A stretch of 36,886 nucleotides of DNA from CAZOVK01 sp964583165 (GCA_964583165.1 CAZOVK010000016.1:1-36886); one strand, 5' to 3'; positions 24,822-32,982 are shown, counted from the stretch's first letter. Numbers and translations are program-made. The notes: generated by a model not told the origin, from the sequence alone.

Positions 24822-25505
24822 TCATTTCAGTGCAAAATCAACAGCCGCCTGAGCCAAAATCTCTGTTGCGTCAAAACAGGGTATGTCGATTGAATATTGC
24901 TGAACAATCAGTGGTGTTTCTGTGCAAGCCAGAACGAAATGTGTTGCGCCTTGTTCGCGCATATCCGCAATGGCTGATGTGAATGGCGAAATATCGAAGT
25001 CAAACCGCCCCGCTTTGACGTTGTAGATACAATCCATAACACCTTGTTGGGCTTCTTCGTGTGCCGTGACAGCCTTAATACCATACTTCTCTAAAGCGGT
25101 GTGATAGATTTTACTTTTGAGCGCTCCCGTCGTGCCGATAAGCCCCGCACATGACACATGCGCCGCCGCGACAGCTTCTGCGCACGTGTCTATCATGTTT
25201 ATAAACGGGATTCTTACGCTGTTTTCTATTTCATGTATGAAGTAATGCGCGGTATTACAGGGCATCATAATTACGTCAGCACCCATACACTCAAGCAGTT
25301 GGGCTGATTTTCTCATCTCATGAACAGGGCTTATGCCGCCTGAAAGTATCGCCGCAGTTCTGTCGGGTATCGCGGTGTTGCTGTCAATCAGTATGCGTAT
25401 ATGCTCATTATCGCTTTTGGCAGGCGTGAGCAGTGTTATCTTTCGGAATAAGTCAGCCGTAGCAAGCGGCCCCATGCCACCCAGTATACCTATTGTTTTT
25501 GACAT
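24822..25505 (-). CDS. Aspartate/glutamate racemase family protein
   Basis: A 227-residue PLP-independent racemase, most like aspartate racemase (makes D-Asp). Seen: IGILGGMGPLATADLF at the N-terminus, the first catalytic cysteine in MMPCNTAHYF (about 82) and the second in LACTETPL (about 194); the pair abstracts protons from either face. Length is typical. It follows the D-aminopeptidase gene by 15 bases on the same strand, so both are probably co-transcribed and concern D-amino acids. Broad-specificity amino-acid racemase is an alternative. Confidence 0.87.
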   Translation of the reverse strand: MSKTIGILGGMGPLATADLFRKITLLTPAKSDNEHIRILIDSNTAIPDRTAAILSGGISPVHEMRKSAQLLECMGADVIMMPCNTAHYFIHEIENSVRIPFINMIDTCAEAVAAAHVSCAGLIGTTGALKSKIYHTALEKYGIKAVTAHEEAQQGVMDCIYNVKAGRFDFDISPFTSAIADMREQGATHFVLACTETPLIVQQYSIDIPCFDATEILAQAAVDFALK

Positions 25506-25520
25506 AGGTTTGCCCTCTGT

Positions 25521-26318
25521 CTAAAGCACATACGCGAACATCCGCAACACGTCGAAATAGTTATCCGTGCGGTAGATGAGCGTTTTGGCTTCGGGCTGTT
25601 CGATACCCGAGTAAAAGCTATGTCTGTAAGCGTGGCGGTGGTCTTTGAAATTCATTTCCACCACGAAGCTTTCGGGGAGTTTGACAAGCGCGTCTGCTAG
25701 GTTTTGCTTGACGGCTTCACATGCCGATTTGCGTAGTTCCCCGTTGACAGCTTCGGGCGTTTTTGTCATAACCACCGAACCCCAACCCTCTTTTGTCGCA
25801 ACCGTTATAAGCTTTGGGTTCGTGTCACGTGACATTTCACAAAGCATATGGTCACCCGAGAGGAGTATTGACGGCACGTTTTCTAGCGCCGCCGCCATGC
25901 TGAAAATCATAAATTCACTCGCGAATTGACCGTTAATCTTTATGTAATTCGTGCGCCCTGTGATAGTGTGTGACATAGGGTTACCCGGAATACCCGCCGC
26001 GCTATGATAGCCCACGAACATAATCGCGTCAAAGCCCTTGTCTATACCCTCAACCATTGAGTATGGGTGACCGCTGAAACCGCGAATGAGTTTAACGCCC
26101 TTAGGCAGTTGCGTCACATCTATGTTATTGCCACTGCCGTGTGAGTCTTTCACGACTATTTCTGTCGCGCCACCTTCAAATGCCCCCTCACATACGGCTA
26201 CGACTTCCTTTGTCATAATGTCGGCGAACGCGCGGTAACTCGCTTCTTTCGCGCTTGTTTCGGGCCAATCCATGCTTGCGGCTACGCCCTCTATGTCCGC
26301 ACTGATATAAATCCTCAT
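25521..26318 (-). CDS. D-aminopeptidase, M55 family (DppA-like)
   Basis: A 265-residue zinc peptidase that in B. subtilis (DppA) frees D-amino acids from short D-peptides. The ligand set can be followed: Asp8 and Glu10 in ISADIEGV, His60 in DSHG, His105 in GYHS and Glu135 in ASEF, with the catalytic-type His in SHTI (117); spacing agrees with DppA to within one or two residues. AGGGGGA-like purines precede the ATG. The dpp dipeptide transporter genes are missing; the partner here is the racemase downstream. It begins just after the YbjN terminator, with no strong promoter visible. Confidence 0.9.
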   Translation of the reverse strand: MRIYISADIEGVAASMDWPETSAKEASYRAFADIMTKEVVAVCEGAFEGGATEIVVKDSHGSGNNIDVTQLPKGVKLIRGFSGHPYSMVEGIDKGFDAIMFVGYHSAAGIPGNPMSHTITGRTNYIKINGQFASEFMIFSMAAALENVPSILLSGDHMLCEMSRDTNPKLITVATKEGWGSVVMTKTPEAVNGELRKSACEAVKQNLADALVKLPESFVVEMNFKDHRHAYRHSFYSGIEQPEAKTLIYRTDNYFDVLRMFAYVL

Positions 26319-26341
26319 AAAAATCCCCCATATCCCAAAAT

Positions 26342-26370
26342 TAAAAAAACAGGAACGCTGACGCTCCTGT
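26342..26370 (-). terminator. Terminator of the YbjN-like gene
   Basis: On the minus strand ACAGGAGCG-TCAG-CGTTCCTGT-type stem (26370-26349, 9 bp with one G-T pair) followed by seven T (26348-26342). Confidence 0.85.
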
Positions 26371-26379
26371 AATTTTTGT

Positions 26380-26850
26380 CTAGTTTCTTTCTGCCGCTTC
26401 GCAAGCGTCTTCGGGTGTCATAATGCCGAACATGACAGCGATAAGGTTGTTGCCATATCTCTCAAGCATTTGAATCGGTAGGTAGATGCTCGCTTTGACA
26501 ATTTCAAATGACGGAACAGTACCGTCACAGTTGACATATGTTTTGTAGCGGATGTCGCCGTCTGAGAAATCCAACTCGAAGTTGCCCGAAAGCAGACCAT
26601 AGTTGGCTCTTGTCAGGTATTCCGATACGCGCGGACGGCAGTCCTCGTCAGCGCCGAGTTCTACACGTGCGTATACATTGTAGGAACGCTCATGTATGGA
26701 AATGAACAGTGTGGTTGTCTTCAGTTTGCAGCTAAGGTTAACACCCGCGCGGATGAAGCCTTTTTCGCGGTTCGTTTCAAATTTCCAATCGTCTTGGCGA
26801 AGGAAGTCCTCTACATAATCTAACAACCGCTCTGAATAATTTGAAGCCAT
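26380..26850 (-). CDS. YbjN-domain protein
   Basis: A 156-residue soluble protein whose pattern (DWKFETNREKGFIRAGVN, LSCKLKTTTLFISIHERSYNVYARVEL, REYLTRANYGLLSGNFELDFSDGDIRYKTYVN with the Ser-Glu variant VSEYLTRAN) fits the YbjN/DUF1790 fold related to type III secretion chaperones. The family is thought to work as a general chaperone-like or regulatory factor; no specific role can be assigned. It has its own promoter (26881-26908) and terminator, so it is a single-gene unit downstream of helD. Confidence 0.75.
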   Translation of the reverse strand: MASNYSERLLDYVEDFLRQDDWKFETNREKGFIRAGVNLSCKLKTTTLFISIHERSYNVYARVELGADEDCRPRVSEYLTRANYGLLSGNFELDFSDGDIRYKTYVNCDGTVPSFEIVKASIYLPIQMLERYGNNLIAVMFGIMTPEDACEAAERN

Positions 26851-26880
26851 AAATATCCTCCCCGCATACTTTCTTATTTA

Positions 26881-26908
26881 ATTGTAACATAACCCATTGC
26901 GTTGTCAA
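26881..26908 (-). promoter_or_regulatory. Sigma-A promoter of the YbjN-like gene
   Basis: Minus strand: TTGACA (26908-26903), 16-base spacer ending TGT, TACAAT (26886-26881). Perfect -35 and an extended -10. Confidence 0.75.
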
Positions 26909-26927
26909 GTGTTTTTTGGCGCAAAGA

Positions 26928-29171
26928 TTACGGTCTGATTGATTGTAACGCCTTTGTAAGTTCGCCTGTGTGTAGTATCGCGAGTTCGTGAAGCGGTCGC
27001 GTCATGGCGATATAGAGCAGTTTTATGTCAAGTGGTTCTTCGGTGTATTGGGTGGCTGACGCGTCTGAGATGATGACAGCGTCAAACTCTAATCCCTTCG
27101 CCAGATGTACAGGCAGAACGACTATGCCGCCGTTGTACTCCTCGTCTTGGGCAGAAACTTGGGTGATACCCTCAATTTTAAGTGTATCATAGAGTTTTTT
27201 AGACTCGACAGCTGTTTTCGTGATGATGGCTATAGACTGTCGCCCTCGTGATTTCATCTCCGCTACGATTTGTTCAATCTCCTTGCGCGTGTTCACCACT
27301 TGCTTGATTTCAACGGGCGAACCGTGACGGATGACGGGTTTGGCAAGCACTATGTCTTCCAACTTCATATAAGCCGCCGCGAAGTTAGCCATATCCATAA
27401 TCTCTACGGTGGTTCTGTAGCTTTGTTCGAGTGTCATGAAGTTTACGCTTGTTTCAAAGATGGAGTACATCTCATTCCAGTGTGTTATACCCTTGTGTGC
27501 GTAAATGCCTTGATATAAATCGCCTAGTATCGAGAAACTGTCAGTGCCCATAAATTCACGTAAAACACAGAGTTCAAATGGGCTTACGTCCTGCGCTTCG
27601 TCTATGATGATGTGTTTAAGCTCCATTTCGGTTGTCTTGCCGTAGAGGACGTAGTGTAGGTGGAGGATGGCGGCTAAATCCTCTTGTTCAAGCATTTTGT
27701 GTTTCGAGAACATCGTTCTATCCGCGCTTTTTTTGAGCGCGTCGCGTTCAGGGGGCTTGAACCCCTTGCCACATACTGTTTCGAATACTTCGTCCAATGC
27801 GAACAAGTCGATATAATAATCCTTTGCGGATTTGAGTTTCGCAGTTTTGAAATAATCCTTAACGGCGCTTTCGGCGCGGCGGTTCAGTTGCTTGATTTCA
27901 GCGTCGCGCTTGTCGTATATTTCGATTATCATACGCCGGCGCTCGTCCGAATCTGCCATTTGTGTTTTGATTGCCGTGACTTGAACGTCATATGCCGCCG
28001 TGATTTGTTCGATTATCGCGGGGCGGTGTGATTTGAGGGCGTTTTTGAGGTACTTTCTTATCTCGTTCAAACGCTTTTCAATGGGAAGATACGCATAATC
28101 TTCCAAGAGCTTCATTATGCGCCTGTGCGGGAAAATCGTGTAATCCAGAATCTTGAAATCTTCGGGCGGGAACAGGTTTTTTACGATATGCCTTACATAT
28201 CTGTCCATGAATCTCTTATAATGAAGGGAGCCTTTTATGCGCGACACGTGCGCGAGGGTACCTGCCAGTTCTTTGTGAAGCAACATCTGGTTCAGTTTAG
28301 CGGCTGTGTCGAAAATACGCGGTTTGTCCTCCGTAATGGTACGATAGAAGTCCGCAAATGTCGTCTGCGTGACCATTTCAACGCCGAGTTCAGGCAAAAC
28401 CTCTGAGATATAGCTCAAAAAGAATCGGTTCGGCGCAAGTATCATGATATTTTTGGGTTTCAGTAGATGTTCATAATTGTATAAAAGATAGGCTATACGG
28501 TGCAAGGCGATTGTCGTTTTGCCGCTACCCGCCGCCCCTTGAACAATGAGTGGGCTAGCTAGAGGTGCGCGGATTATGCGGTTCTGCTCTGCCTGAATAG
28601 TGCTGACAATATCCTTTAGGCGGTTGTCCTTGCTTTCACCGAGAGCGATTTGTAAGAATTCGTCATTTGTCGCTATGTCGATGTCGAATAAGTCAACGAG
28701 TTTCGCGTCTTCAATGATGAATTGGCGTTTAAGTGATATTTCGCCCTCAATCACCCCGTCAGGGCAGTCATACGCCGCTCGCCCTAAACGTTCTTCATAG
28801 TAGAGAACCGACACAGGTGCGCGCCAATCGATTATGAGCTGGGTGTTGTCTTCATTTCTTAGTTGCGCCATCTTGCCTATATAATAGACCTGTTTTTCTT
28901 CGCCGTCGGGCGTGAAGTCTACGCGAGCGAAGTATGGCTTTTTGAGGGCGCGGCGCATGTCACCTAATTTTTTGGTTGCCGCCGACAAAAGTTCGGTAGT
29001 GAGCGTGAGCTCATGGTATTGCTCGACGTTCTCGGCGTTATAATGCCTAAAACTGTAGTCCACCTGTTCGTCCATGACCTTTTTGCGGCGTGTCAAGTCA
29101 TCATATACCTTTTGTAGATATGAGATTACATATTGGAGCCGTTCTTCTTCATTTCGAAAAGCCGGGTGCAT
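26928..29171 (-). CDS. helD: HelD-like RNA polymerase recycling ATPase (UvrD/SF1 helicase family)
   Basis: A 747-residue SF1-type motor. HelD proteins enter the RNA polymerase main and secondary channels and remove stalled or hibernating enzyme from DNA. Seen: a charged coiled N-terminal arm (1-75), IDWRAPVSVLYYE (about 120), Walker A QGAAGSGKTTIALHR (about 210-224), a large insert (about 310-510), Walker B HIIIDEAQDVSPFE (about 517), QSYRTT (about 580), and a C-terminal helicase 2 region with VVLPVHLAKGLEFDAVII and LLYIAMTRPLHEL. The IDWRAP block and the inserted domain separate it from UvrD/PcrA/Rep. GGGAGGG gives the RBS. It has its own promoter. Confidence 0.9.
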   Translation of the reverse strand: MHPAFRNEEERLQYVISYLQKVYDDLTRRKKVMDEQVDYSFRHYNAENVEQYHELTLTTELLSAATKKLGDMRRALKKPYFARVDFTPDGEEKQVYYIGKMAQLRNEDNTQLIIDWRAPVSVLYYEERLGRAAYDCPDGVIEGEISLKRQFIIEDAKLVDLFDIDIATNDEFLQIALGESKDNRLKDIVSTIQAEQNRIIRAPLASPLIVQGAAGSGKTTIALHRIAYLLYNYEHLLKPKNIMILAPNRFFLSYISEVLPELGVEMVTQTTFADFYRTITEDKPRIFDTAAKLNQMLLHKELAGTLAHVSRIKGSLHYKRFMDRYVRHIVKNLFPPEDFKILDYTIFPHRRIMKLLEDYAYLPIEKRLNEIRKYLKNALKSHRPAIIEQITAAYDVQVTAIKTQMADSDERRRMIIEIYDKRDAEIKQLNRRAESAVKDYFKTAKLKSAKDYYIDLFALDEVFETVCGKGFKPPERDALKKSADRTMFSKHKMLEQEDLAAILHLHYVLYGKTTEMELKHIIIDEAQDVSPFELCVLREFMGTDSFSILGDLYQGIYAHKGITHWNEMYSIFETSVNFMTLEQSYRTTVEIMDMANFAAAYMKLEDIVLAKPVIRHGSPVEIKQVVNTRKEIEQIVAEMKSRGRQSIAIITKTAVESKKLYDTLKIEGITQVSAQDEEYNGGIVVLPVHLAKGLEFDAVIISDASATQYTEEPLDIKLLYIAMTRPLHELAILHTGELTKALQSIRP

Positions 29172-29206
29172 AAATTTTTCCCTCCCTTCCTATGTACGGA
29201 CTTTTA

Positions 29207-29234
29207 ATTATAAACAAAATCAGCGCCTTTGCAA
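29207..29234 (-). promoter_or_regulatory. Sigma-A promoter of helD
   Basis: Minus strand: TTGCAA (29234-29229), 16-base spacer, TATAAT (29212-29207), about 35 bases before the ATG. Confidence 0.7.
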
Positions 29235-29250
29235 TAACAATCCTATTACA

Positions 29251-29277
29251 AAAATATAACCCCGGGATTACCGGGGT
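29251..29277 (-). terminator. Terminator after the DUF1540 gene
   Basis: Minus strand stem ACCCCGG-TAATC-CCGGGGT (29277-29259) followed by TATATTTT; it closes rnr and the DUF1540 gene. Confidence 0.8.
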
Positions 29278-29284
29278 ATACGTG

Positions 29285-29446
29285 TTACGCTTCTGACATG
29301 AAGCTGTCGCATTCTGTGTCGCATTTGTCTTTGCATTCGCCCATTGCCTTGGTCTTGCCTACGTGAATGGAATTAAGCGTGCAATAGTTAACTTTGTCAT
29401 TGTAACGGCAGCTCTTGACGCTGCAACCGATTTCTGTGTTTGGCAT
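29285..29446 (-). CDS. DUF1540 cysteine-rich mini-protein
   Basis: A 53-residue frame not usually called because of its size. It reads MPNTEIGCSVKSCRYNDKVN, then YCTLNSIHVGK and a tail with three more Cys (GECKDKCDTECD). The pattern C-x-V-x2-C-x-Y-N ... C-x-L-x2-I-x-V is the DUF1540 domain of Clostridia and Bacilli, of unknown function, probably metal-binding. There are six cysteines in all. The ATG at 29446 has GGAGG 8 bases upstream; an ATG at 29452 is too close to it. It lies 46 bases after rnr with no terminator between, so it is probably the second gene of that transcript. Confidence 0.85.
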   Translation of the reverse strand: MPNTEIGCSVKSCRYNDKVNYCTLNSIHVGKTKAMGECKDKCDTECDSFMSEA

Positions 29447-29492
29447 TTGCATTACCTCCCGTATTTGGTTTTACAGGATTAGATTTACCAGA

Positions 29493-31688
29493 TTATTGGA
29501 TAATATTCACCAACGTGAAGTCTAGGCGGTAGGTTTCCTTTTGGACGCTTACGACTGTGACTTTGACGGGGCTTCCGATTGTGAAGGTACCGTCCGGGGT
29601 GGTCAGTTCTTGGCGGTTCTCGTCAACCGAACAGTGGTGTGGGAGGGTCTGGGCATTCACAAAGCCCTCAATCGTATTCGGAAGGGCAACAAAGAAGCCA
29701 CGCGGGGTCACGCCCGAGATGATGCCGTTAAACTCTTGACCGATTTTATCCTGCATATATTCCAGCTTTTTAAGCGTCAGCACTTCGCGCTCGGCTTCGT
29801 CCGCACGGCGTTCTGTGCGTGAGCATTGGTCAGCTATCGCCGCCATATCTCGGTTTTTGGGGGCACGCCCGGGTTCTGTGTTCGTTATTTCTTCCTTTAA
29901 TATCCGATGAATCGTAAGGTCGGGGTAACGGCGTATCGGGGACGTAAAGTGGCTGTAGTTTTCAGCCGCAAGCCCAAAGTGACCGACATTGTTCGCAGAA
30001 TAACGCGCCTGTTTCATACCGCGTAACATCATGCTCGACACCAGCGCAAAATATGGCGTATCTGCCGCATCAGAAAGCAACTTCTGGACGTTTTTGGGGC
30101 GACTTACACTGCCATTCAATTTCAGCCCTAACGGCTTGATAAACTCCGTGATAGCAGCGACACGCTCTGCGCTCGGCGGCTCATGCACGCGGAACAAAAA
30201 CGGCAGATTCCGTTCAATCGCGAAGCTCGCCACGGTTTCGTTCGCTATGAGCATGAATTCTTCAATCATCTGCATGGCGATATTGCGCTGTATCGGCAGA
30301 ACATCAACAGCCCTACCCTCTTTGTCAATGACTATGCGGCATTCGGTAAAGTCAAACTCGATTGCGCCGCGTGCCATGCGTTTTCGGCGTAAGATACCCA
30401 TGAGGTCACGCATTTTTGTGAGCATGTCGGCGATTGGGGCGTATTCTTCGTCCTTGTTGCCATCCAGAAAAGCCGCCACGCGGTTATAAGTACAGCGCAC
30501 TGATGAGTTTATGACACTGGGCGAGATTTCAGAGGTTATAACGTCGCCGTTATGGTCTATTTCCATAATACAGCTCAGGGTGAGCCTATCAACATGCGGG
30601 TGGAGTGAGCATAACCCATTCGATAACGCCTCGGGCAACATGGGAATAACCCCGCCAACAGGGTAACAGCTTGTCCCACGGCGATAAGCTTCACGGTCTA
30701 TGACAGCCTTTTCGCGCACATAATGACTAACGTCGGCTATGTGAACGCCGAGTTTGTAATTGCCGTTTTCGAGTATTTCAAGCTCCACCGCATCATCTAG
30801 GTCTTTCGCGTCCTCACCGTCAATCGTAATTATTTGGTGTTCGCGCAAATCCAAACGGTCGCCGATTTCGTCAGCCGACACAGTCTTTGGGAAGCTTTCG
30901 GCCGCTTCAATGACCTCGGGTGGGAAGTCCATAGGCAGGTCATGCCCATACAAAACAGCCGCAACATCAACAAGCCGCTCATGGCGATAACCGAGGACGT
31001 TCACGACTTGACCATAATGAACGTTCTCCGTCTTCTTCTGCCCATAATCAACCTTCACACGCACGATTTGACCGTCTTCCGCGCCGCCCGTTTGGTTCTT
31101 CTCGATAACCACAGCGGGCAACTTCGGGTTGTCGGGCACAACTATGCCCATGTTTTTGTTGCCGCGCAAAGGGGCGAAACTGCCCACGATATACTCACTG
31201 CCGCGTTCAATTATTCGCACGACAAAGCCCTCAAGCCTATCATACGAAGAAAGACTTAATCGAACCTCCACAATATCGCCGTGCATTGCGCCGTTCGTGA
31301 ACCGTTCGGGGATATAGATGTCCTTGGCTTCACCGTTAATCTTAAACAGGCGTTTAATCAAACGACTCTTCTCATACTCATCTTGATTGGGCGTAAGAAA
31401 GCCAAAACCCTTAGCCGAACCAGAAAAACGCCCAACAGCGGTTTCGTCAGAGCGCGGGAGCGTCAGTTTTCCCTTTGGCGTAACAACAACAAGCCCGTCG
31501 GCGACGAGCGATTTGATGACGAGAGCGAACTCCGCGCGTTTGTCGGGCGGTACGTTCAGCAAAAACGCCATTTCCGATAACTTGACCGGGCGATAGCTCT
31601 CTTCACCCATAATCCGCAATACTTTATCACGGCGCTTCTTAAAATCTTCCTTTTTTCCGATAGCGCCAATTTTTATTTTCTTTTTCAC
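29493..31688 (-). CDS. rnr: Ribonuclease R
   Basis: A 731-residue 3'-to-5' exoribonuclease able to degrade structured RNA. In order: N-terminal winged helix (about 15-75), cold-shock domains (about 85-245), the RNB catalytic domain (about 260-590) with TIDGEDAKDLDDAVELE (the four Asp ligands) and HIADVSHYVREKAVIDREAYRRGTSCY, and a C-terminal S1 domain (GVTPRGFFVALPNTIEGFV). The start is GTG at 31688 (CAAGGTGAAAAAG); no strong RBS is visible. Its upstream region is occupied by the oppositely directed tRNA-Leu gene and promoter, so transcription probably comes from perR read-through or a promoter antisense to the tRNA. Confidence 0.95.
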   Translation of the reverse strand: MKKKIKIGAIGKKEDFKKRRDKVLRIMGEESYRPVKLSEMAFLLNVPPDKRAEFALVIKSLVADGLVVVTPKGKLTLPRSDETAVGRFSGSAKGFGFLTPNQDEYEKSRLIKRLFKINGEAKDIYIPERFTNGAMHGDIVEVRLSLSSYDRLEGFVVRIIERGSEYIVGSFAPLRGNKNMGIVVPDNPKLPAVVIEKNQTGGAEDGQIVRVKVDYGQKKTENVHYGQVVNVLGYRHERLVDVAAVLYGHDLPMDFPPEVIEAAESFPKTVSADEIGDRLDLREHQIITIDGEDAKDLDDAVELEILENGNYKLGVHIADVSHYVREKAVIDREAYRRGTSCYPVGGVIPMLPEALSNGLCSLHPHVDRLTLSCIMEIDHNGDVITSEISPSVINSSVRCTYNRVAAFLDGNKDEEYAPIADMLTKMRDLMGILRRKRMARGAIEFDFTECRIVIDKEGRAVDVLPIQRNIAMQMIEEFMLIANETVASFAIERNLPFLFRVHEPPSAERVAAITEFIKPLGLKLNGSVSRPKNVQKLLSDAADTPYFALVSSMMLRGMKQARYSANNVGHFGLAAENYSHFTSPIRRYPDLTIHRILKEEITNTEPGRAPKNRDMAAIADQCSRTERRADEAEREVLTLKKLEYMQDKIGQEFNGIISGVTPRGFFVALPNTIEGFVNAQTLPHHCSVDENRQELTTPDGTFTIGSPVKVTVVSVQKETYRLDFTLVNIIQ

Positions 31689-31689
31689 C

Positions 31690-31718
31690 TTGACACGCCT
31701 TTAATCATGTATTATAAT
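31690..31718 (+). promoter_or_regulatory. Perfect consensus sigma-A promoter of tRNA-Leu
   Basis: TTGACA at 31690-31695, 17-base spacer, TATAAT at 31713-31718: both hexamers match consensus fully. The start point is expected near 31725, only one or two bases before the mature tRNA. Confidence 0.9.
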
Positions 31719-31726
31719 ATAGCTAT

Positions 31727-31810
31727 GCTCGAGTGGCGGAATAGGTAGACGCAAAGGACTTAAAATCCTTCGGAAGCGATTCCGTGTCGGTTCGAGTCCG
31801 ACCTCGAGCA
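31727..31810 (+). tRNA. tRNA-Leu (anticodon UAA)
   Basis: 84 bases, folding as a class II tRNA: acceptor GCTCGAG/CTCGAGC, D arm with TAGGTAGA, anticodon stem AGGA/TCCT-like around loop CTTAAAA with anticodon TAA, a long variable arm (CGGAAGCGATTCCG) and T arm GTCGGTTCGAGTCCGAC. Discriminator A; CCA is not encoded. A T6 run follows at 31811 and may act with the acceptor region as terminator. It is wedged between perR and rnr, both on the other strand. Confidence 0.97.
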
Positions 31811-31833
31811 TTTTTTATTGTCATTATTGTGTC

Positions 31834-32208
31834 CTATAGCGTGTTGCTTATGCCGACGCATTCGGCGCATGTGCCGCGCAACATCAGCGTATAACTTCTA
31901 ACCACATCACCACAACCACTTGTGTCAATCGTCACAACCGCATCCGCATCAATAACCCGCCCACAAGTTTCACAAAAAAAATGTTCGTGGCTGTCAAGTC
32001 TAAAATCAAACCTGTCGCCCGCGCCCGGTACCACTACTTTTCTGATGTCGCCCGATTCGGCGAATTGGTTAAGATTCCTATAAACCGTCCCCAAGCTTAG
32101 TTTAGAGTTGTCGCGCCGTAAAGTCTGGTATATCTCGTCTGCTGTTGGGTGATTCGTCGCTGTTTGAACCGCGTTTAGGATTGCTTCCTTCTGTTTTGTG
32201 TGCTTCAT
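31834..32208 (-). CDS. perR: Peroxide-sensing repressor PerR (Fur family)
   Basis: A 124-residue metal-dependent repressor. The regulatory metal ligands of B. subtilis PerR (His37, Asp85, His91, His93, Asp104) are all present with a constant offset of 17: His20, Asp68, His74, His76 and Asp87. Asp at the 104 position is what distinguishes the peroxide sensor from Fur. The structural zinc site is CETC (79/82) and CAEC (114/117). The DNA-binding helix reads LSLGTVYRNLN. The gene is divergent from rubrerythrin, a typical PerR target, with its own promoter at 32238-32266. The N-terminus is short compared with Bacillus PerR. Confidence 0.9.
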   Translation of the reverse strand: MKHTKQKEAILNAVQTATNHPTADEIYQTLRRDNSKLSLGTVYRNLNQFAESGDIRKVVVPGAGDRFDFRLDSHEHFFCETCGRVIDADAVVTIDTSGCGDVVRSYTLMLRGTCAECVGISNTL

Positions 32209-32237
32209 AGCTACCTCTTTTGATTATTCTGTTGCTG

Positions 32238-32266
32238 ATTATACAGTAGTTGACGCAATTTGTAAA
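32238..32266 (-). promoter_or_regulatory. Sigma-A promoter of perR
   Basis: Minus strand: TTTACA (32266-32261), 17-base spacer, TATAAT (32243-32238); about 30 bases before the start codon, which has AGAGGTAG upstream. Confidence 0.75.
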
Positions 32267-32308
32267 TACGTTACCTGAATTTTAGTAAAGATTATCGAAA
32301 AATCCCTA

Positions 32309-32336
32309 TTGACAAGGTAGGGATTAGTGTTATAAT
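32309..32336 (+). promoter_or_regulatory. Sigma-A promoter of rubrerythrin
   Basis: TTGACA at 32309-32314, 16-base spacer ending TGT, TATAAT at 32331-32336: perfect hexamers with an extended -10, expected to be very strong when not repressed. Confidence 0.85.
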
Positions 32337-32361
32337 AATTTCAGTAACAATTATCATTTAC
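32330..32361 (+). promoter_or_regulatory. Candidate PerR operator over the rubrerythrin -10
   Basis: TTATAATAATTTCAG (32330-32344) agrees with the PerR box TTATAATnATTATAA at 11 of 14 defined positions and covers the -10. A second dyad, ATAATT-N8-AATTAT (32335-32354), overlaps it. Binding here would block RNA polymerase; perR is the divergent neighbour. Confidence 0.5.
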
Positions 32362-32377
32362 CGAGGAGGACAATAAT

Positions 32378-32920
32378 ATGCAAAACTTAAAGGGCACAAA
32401 GACTGAAGCCAACCTGATGGCGGCATTCGCGGGCGAGAGCCAGGCCAGAAACAAATACACATACTTCGCGTCAAAGGCGCGTAAAGAGGGTTATGAGCAA
32501 ATAGCCGATATCTTCACAGAAACAGCCGGCAACGAGATGGAGCACGCCAAGTTGTGGTTCAAGCTGTTAAACGGCGGCGAAATCCCCACGACTGTCGAAA
32601 ACCTCAAAGCAGCAGCTGGTGGCGAAAACGGCGAGTGGACAGACATGTACGCGAGAATGGCGAAAGAAGCCAAGGAAGAGGGCTTCGACAAAATCGCTTA
32701 CCTTTTTGAAGCCGTTGGCAAGATTGAGAAAGCCCACGAAGAGCGTTACCTTGCATTACTGGCCGCTGTTGAAAACGGTACAGTCTTCGCTAAAGAAGAA
32801 GAGGTTATGTGGATTTGCGCTAACTGCGGTCATATCCATGTAGGTAAGAAGGCTCCCGAGAAGTGCCCGGTTTGCGAACATCCGAAGGCGTTCTTTGAAA
32901 TGGTTGCTAAGAATTACTAA
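32378..32920 (+). CDS. rbr: Rubrerythrin
   Basis: A 180-residue non-haem iron peroxidase that reduces H2O2 in anaerobes. The N-terminal four-helix diiron domain shows the Glu ligands in FAGESQARNKY, AGNEMEHAKL and VGKIEKAHEERY; the C-terminal rubredoxin domain carries CANCG (about 146) and CPVCEHP (about 162). Length is typical. GAGGAGG lies 7 bases before the ATG. Its promoter overlaps a PerR-like operator and perR is divergent, so induction by peroxide is expected. The ferredoxin downstream has its own promoter and may donate electrons (inference). Confidence 0.96.
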   Translation: MQNLKGTKTEANLMAAFAGESQARNKYTYFASKARKEGYEQIADIFTETAGNEMEHAKLWFKLLNGGEIPTTVENLKAAAGGENGEWTDMYARMAKEAKEEGFDKIAYLFEAVGKIEKAHEERYLALLAAVENGTVFAKEEEVMWICANCGHIHVGKKAPEKCPVCEHPKAFFEMVAKNY

Positions 32921-32937
32921 GAATATACGTAATGTTG

Positions 32938-32960
32938 AGGGCGTGTTAAGCGCCCTTTTA
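32938..32960 (+). terminator. Terminator of rubrerythrin
   Basis: AGGGCG (32938-32943) pairs with CGCCCT (32951-32956), followed by TTTA. Confidence 0.75.
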
Positions 32961-32982
32961 CTCGAAATACACAATTTACAGC

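Noticed and set aside
26928..29171. The helicase-like gene as UvrD/PcrA or as part of a defence system
   Set aside because: The IDWRAP block, the N-terminal arm and the large insert fit HelD, and the neighbours are housekeeping genes.
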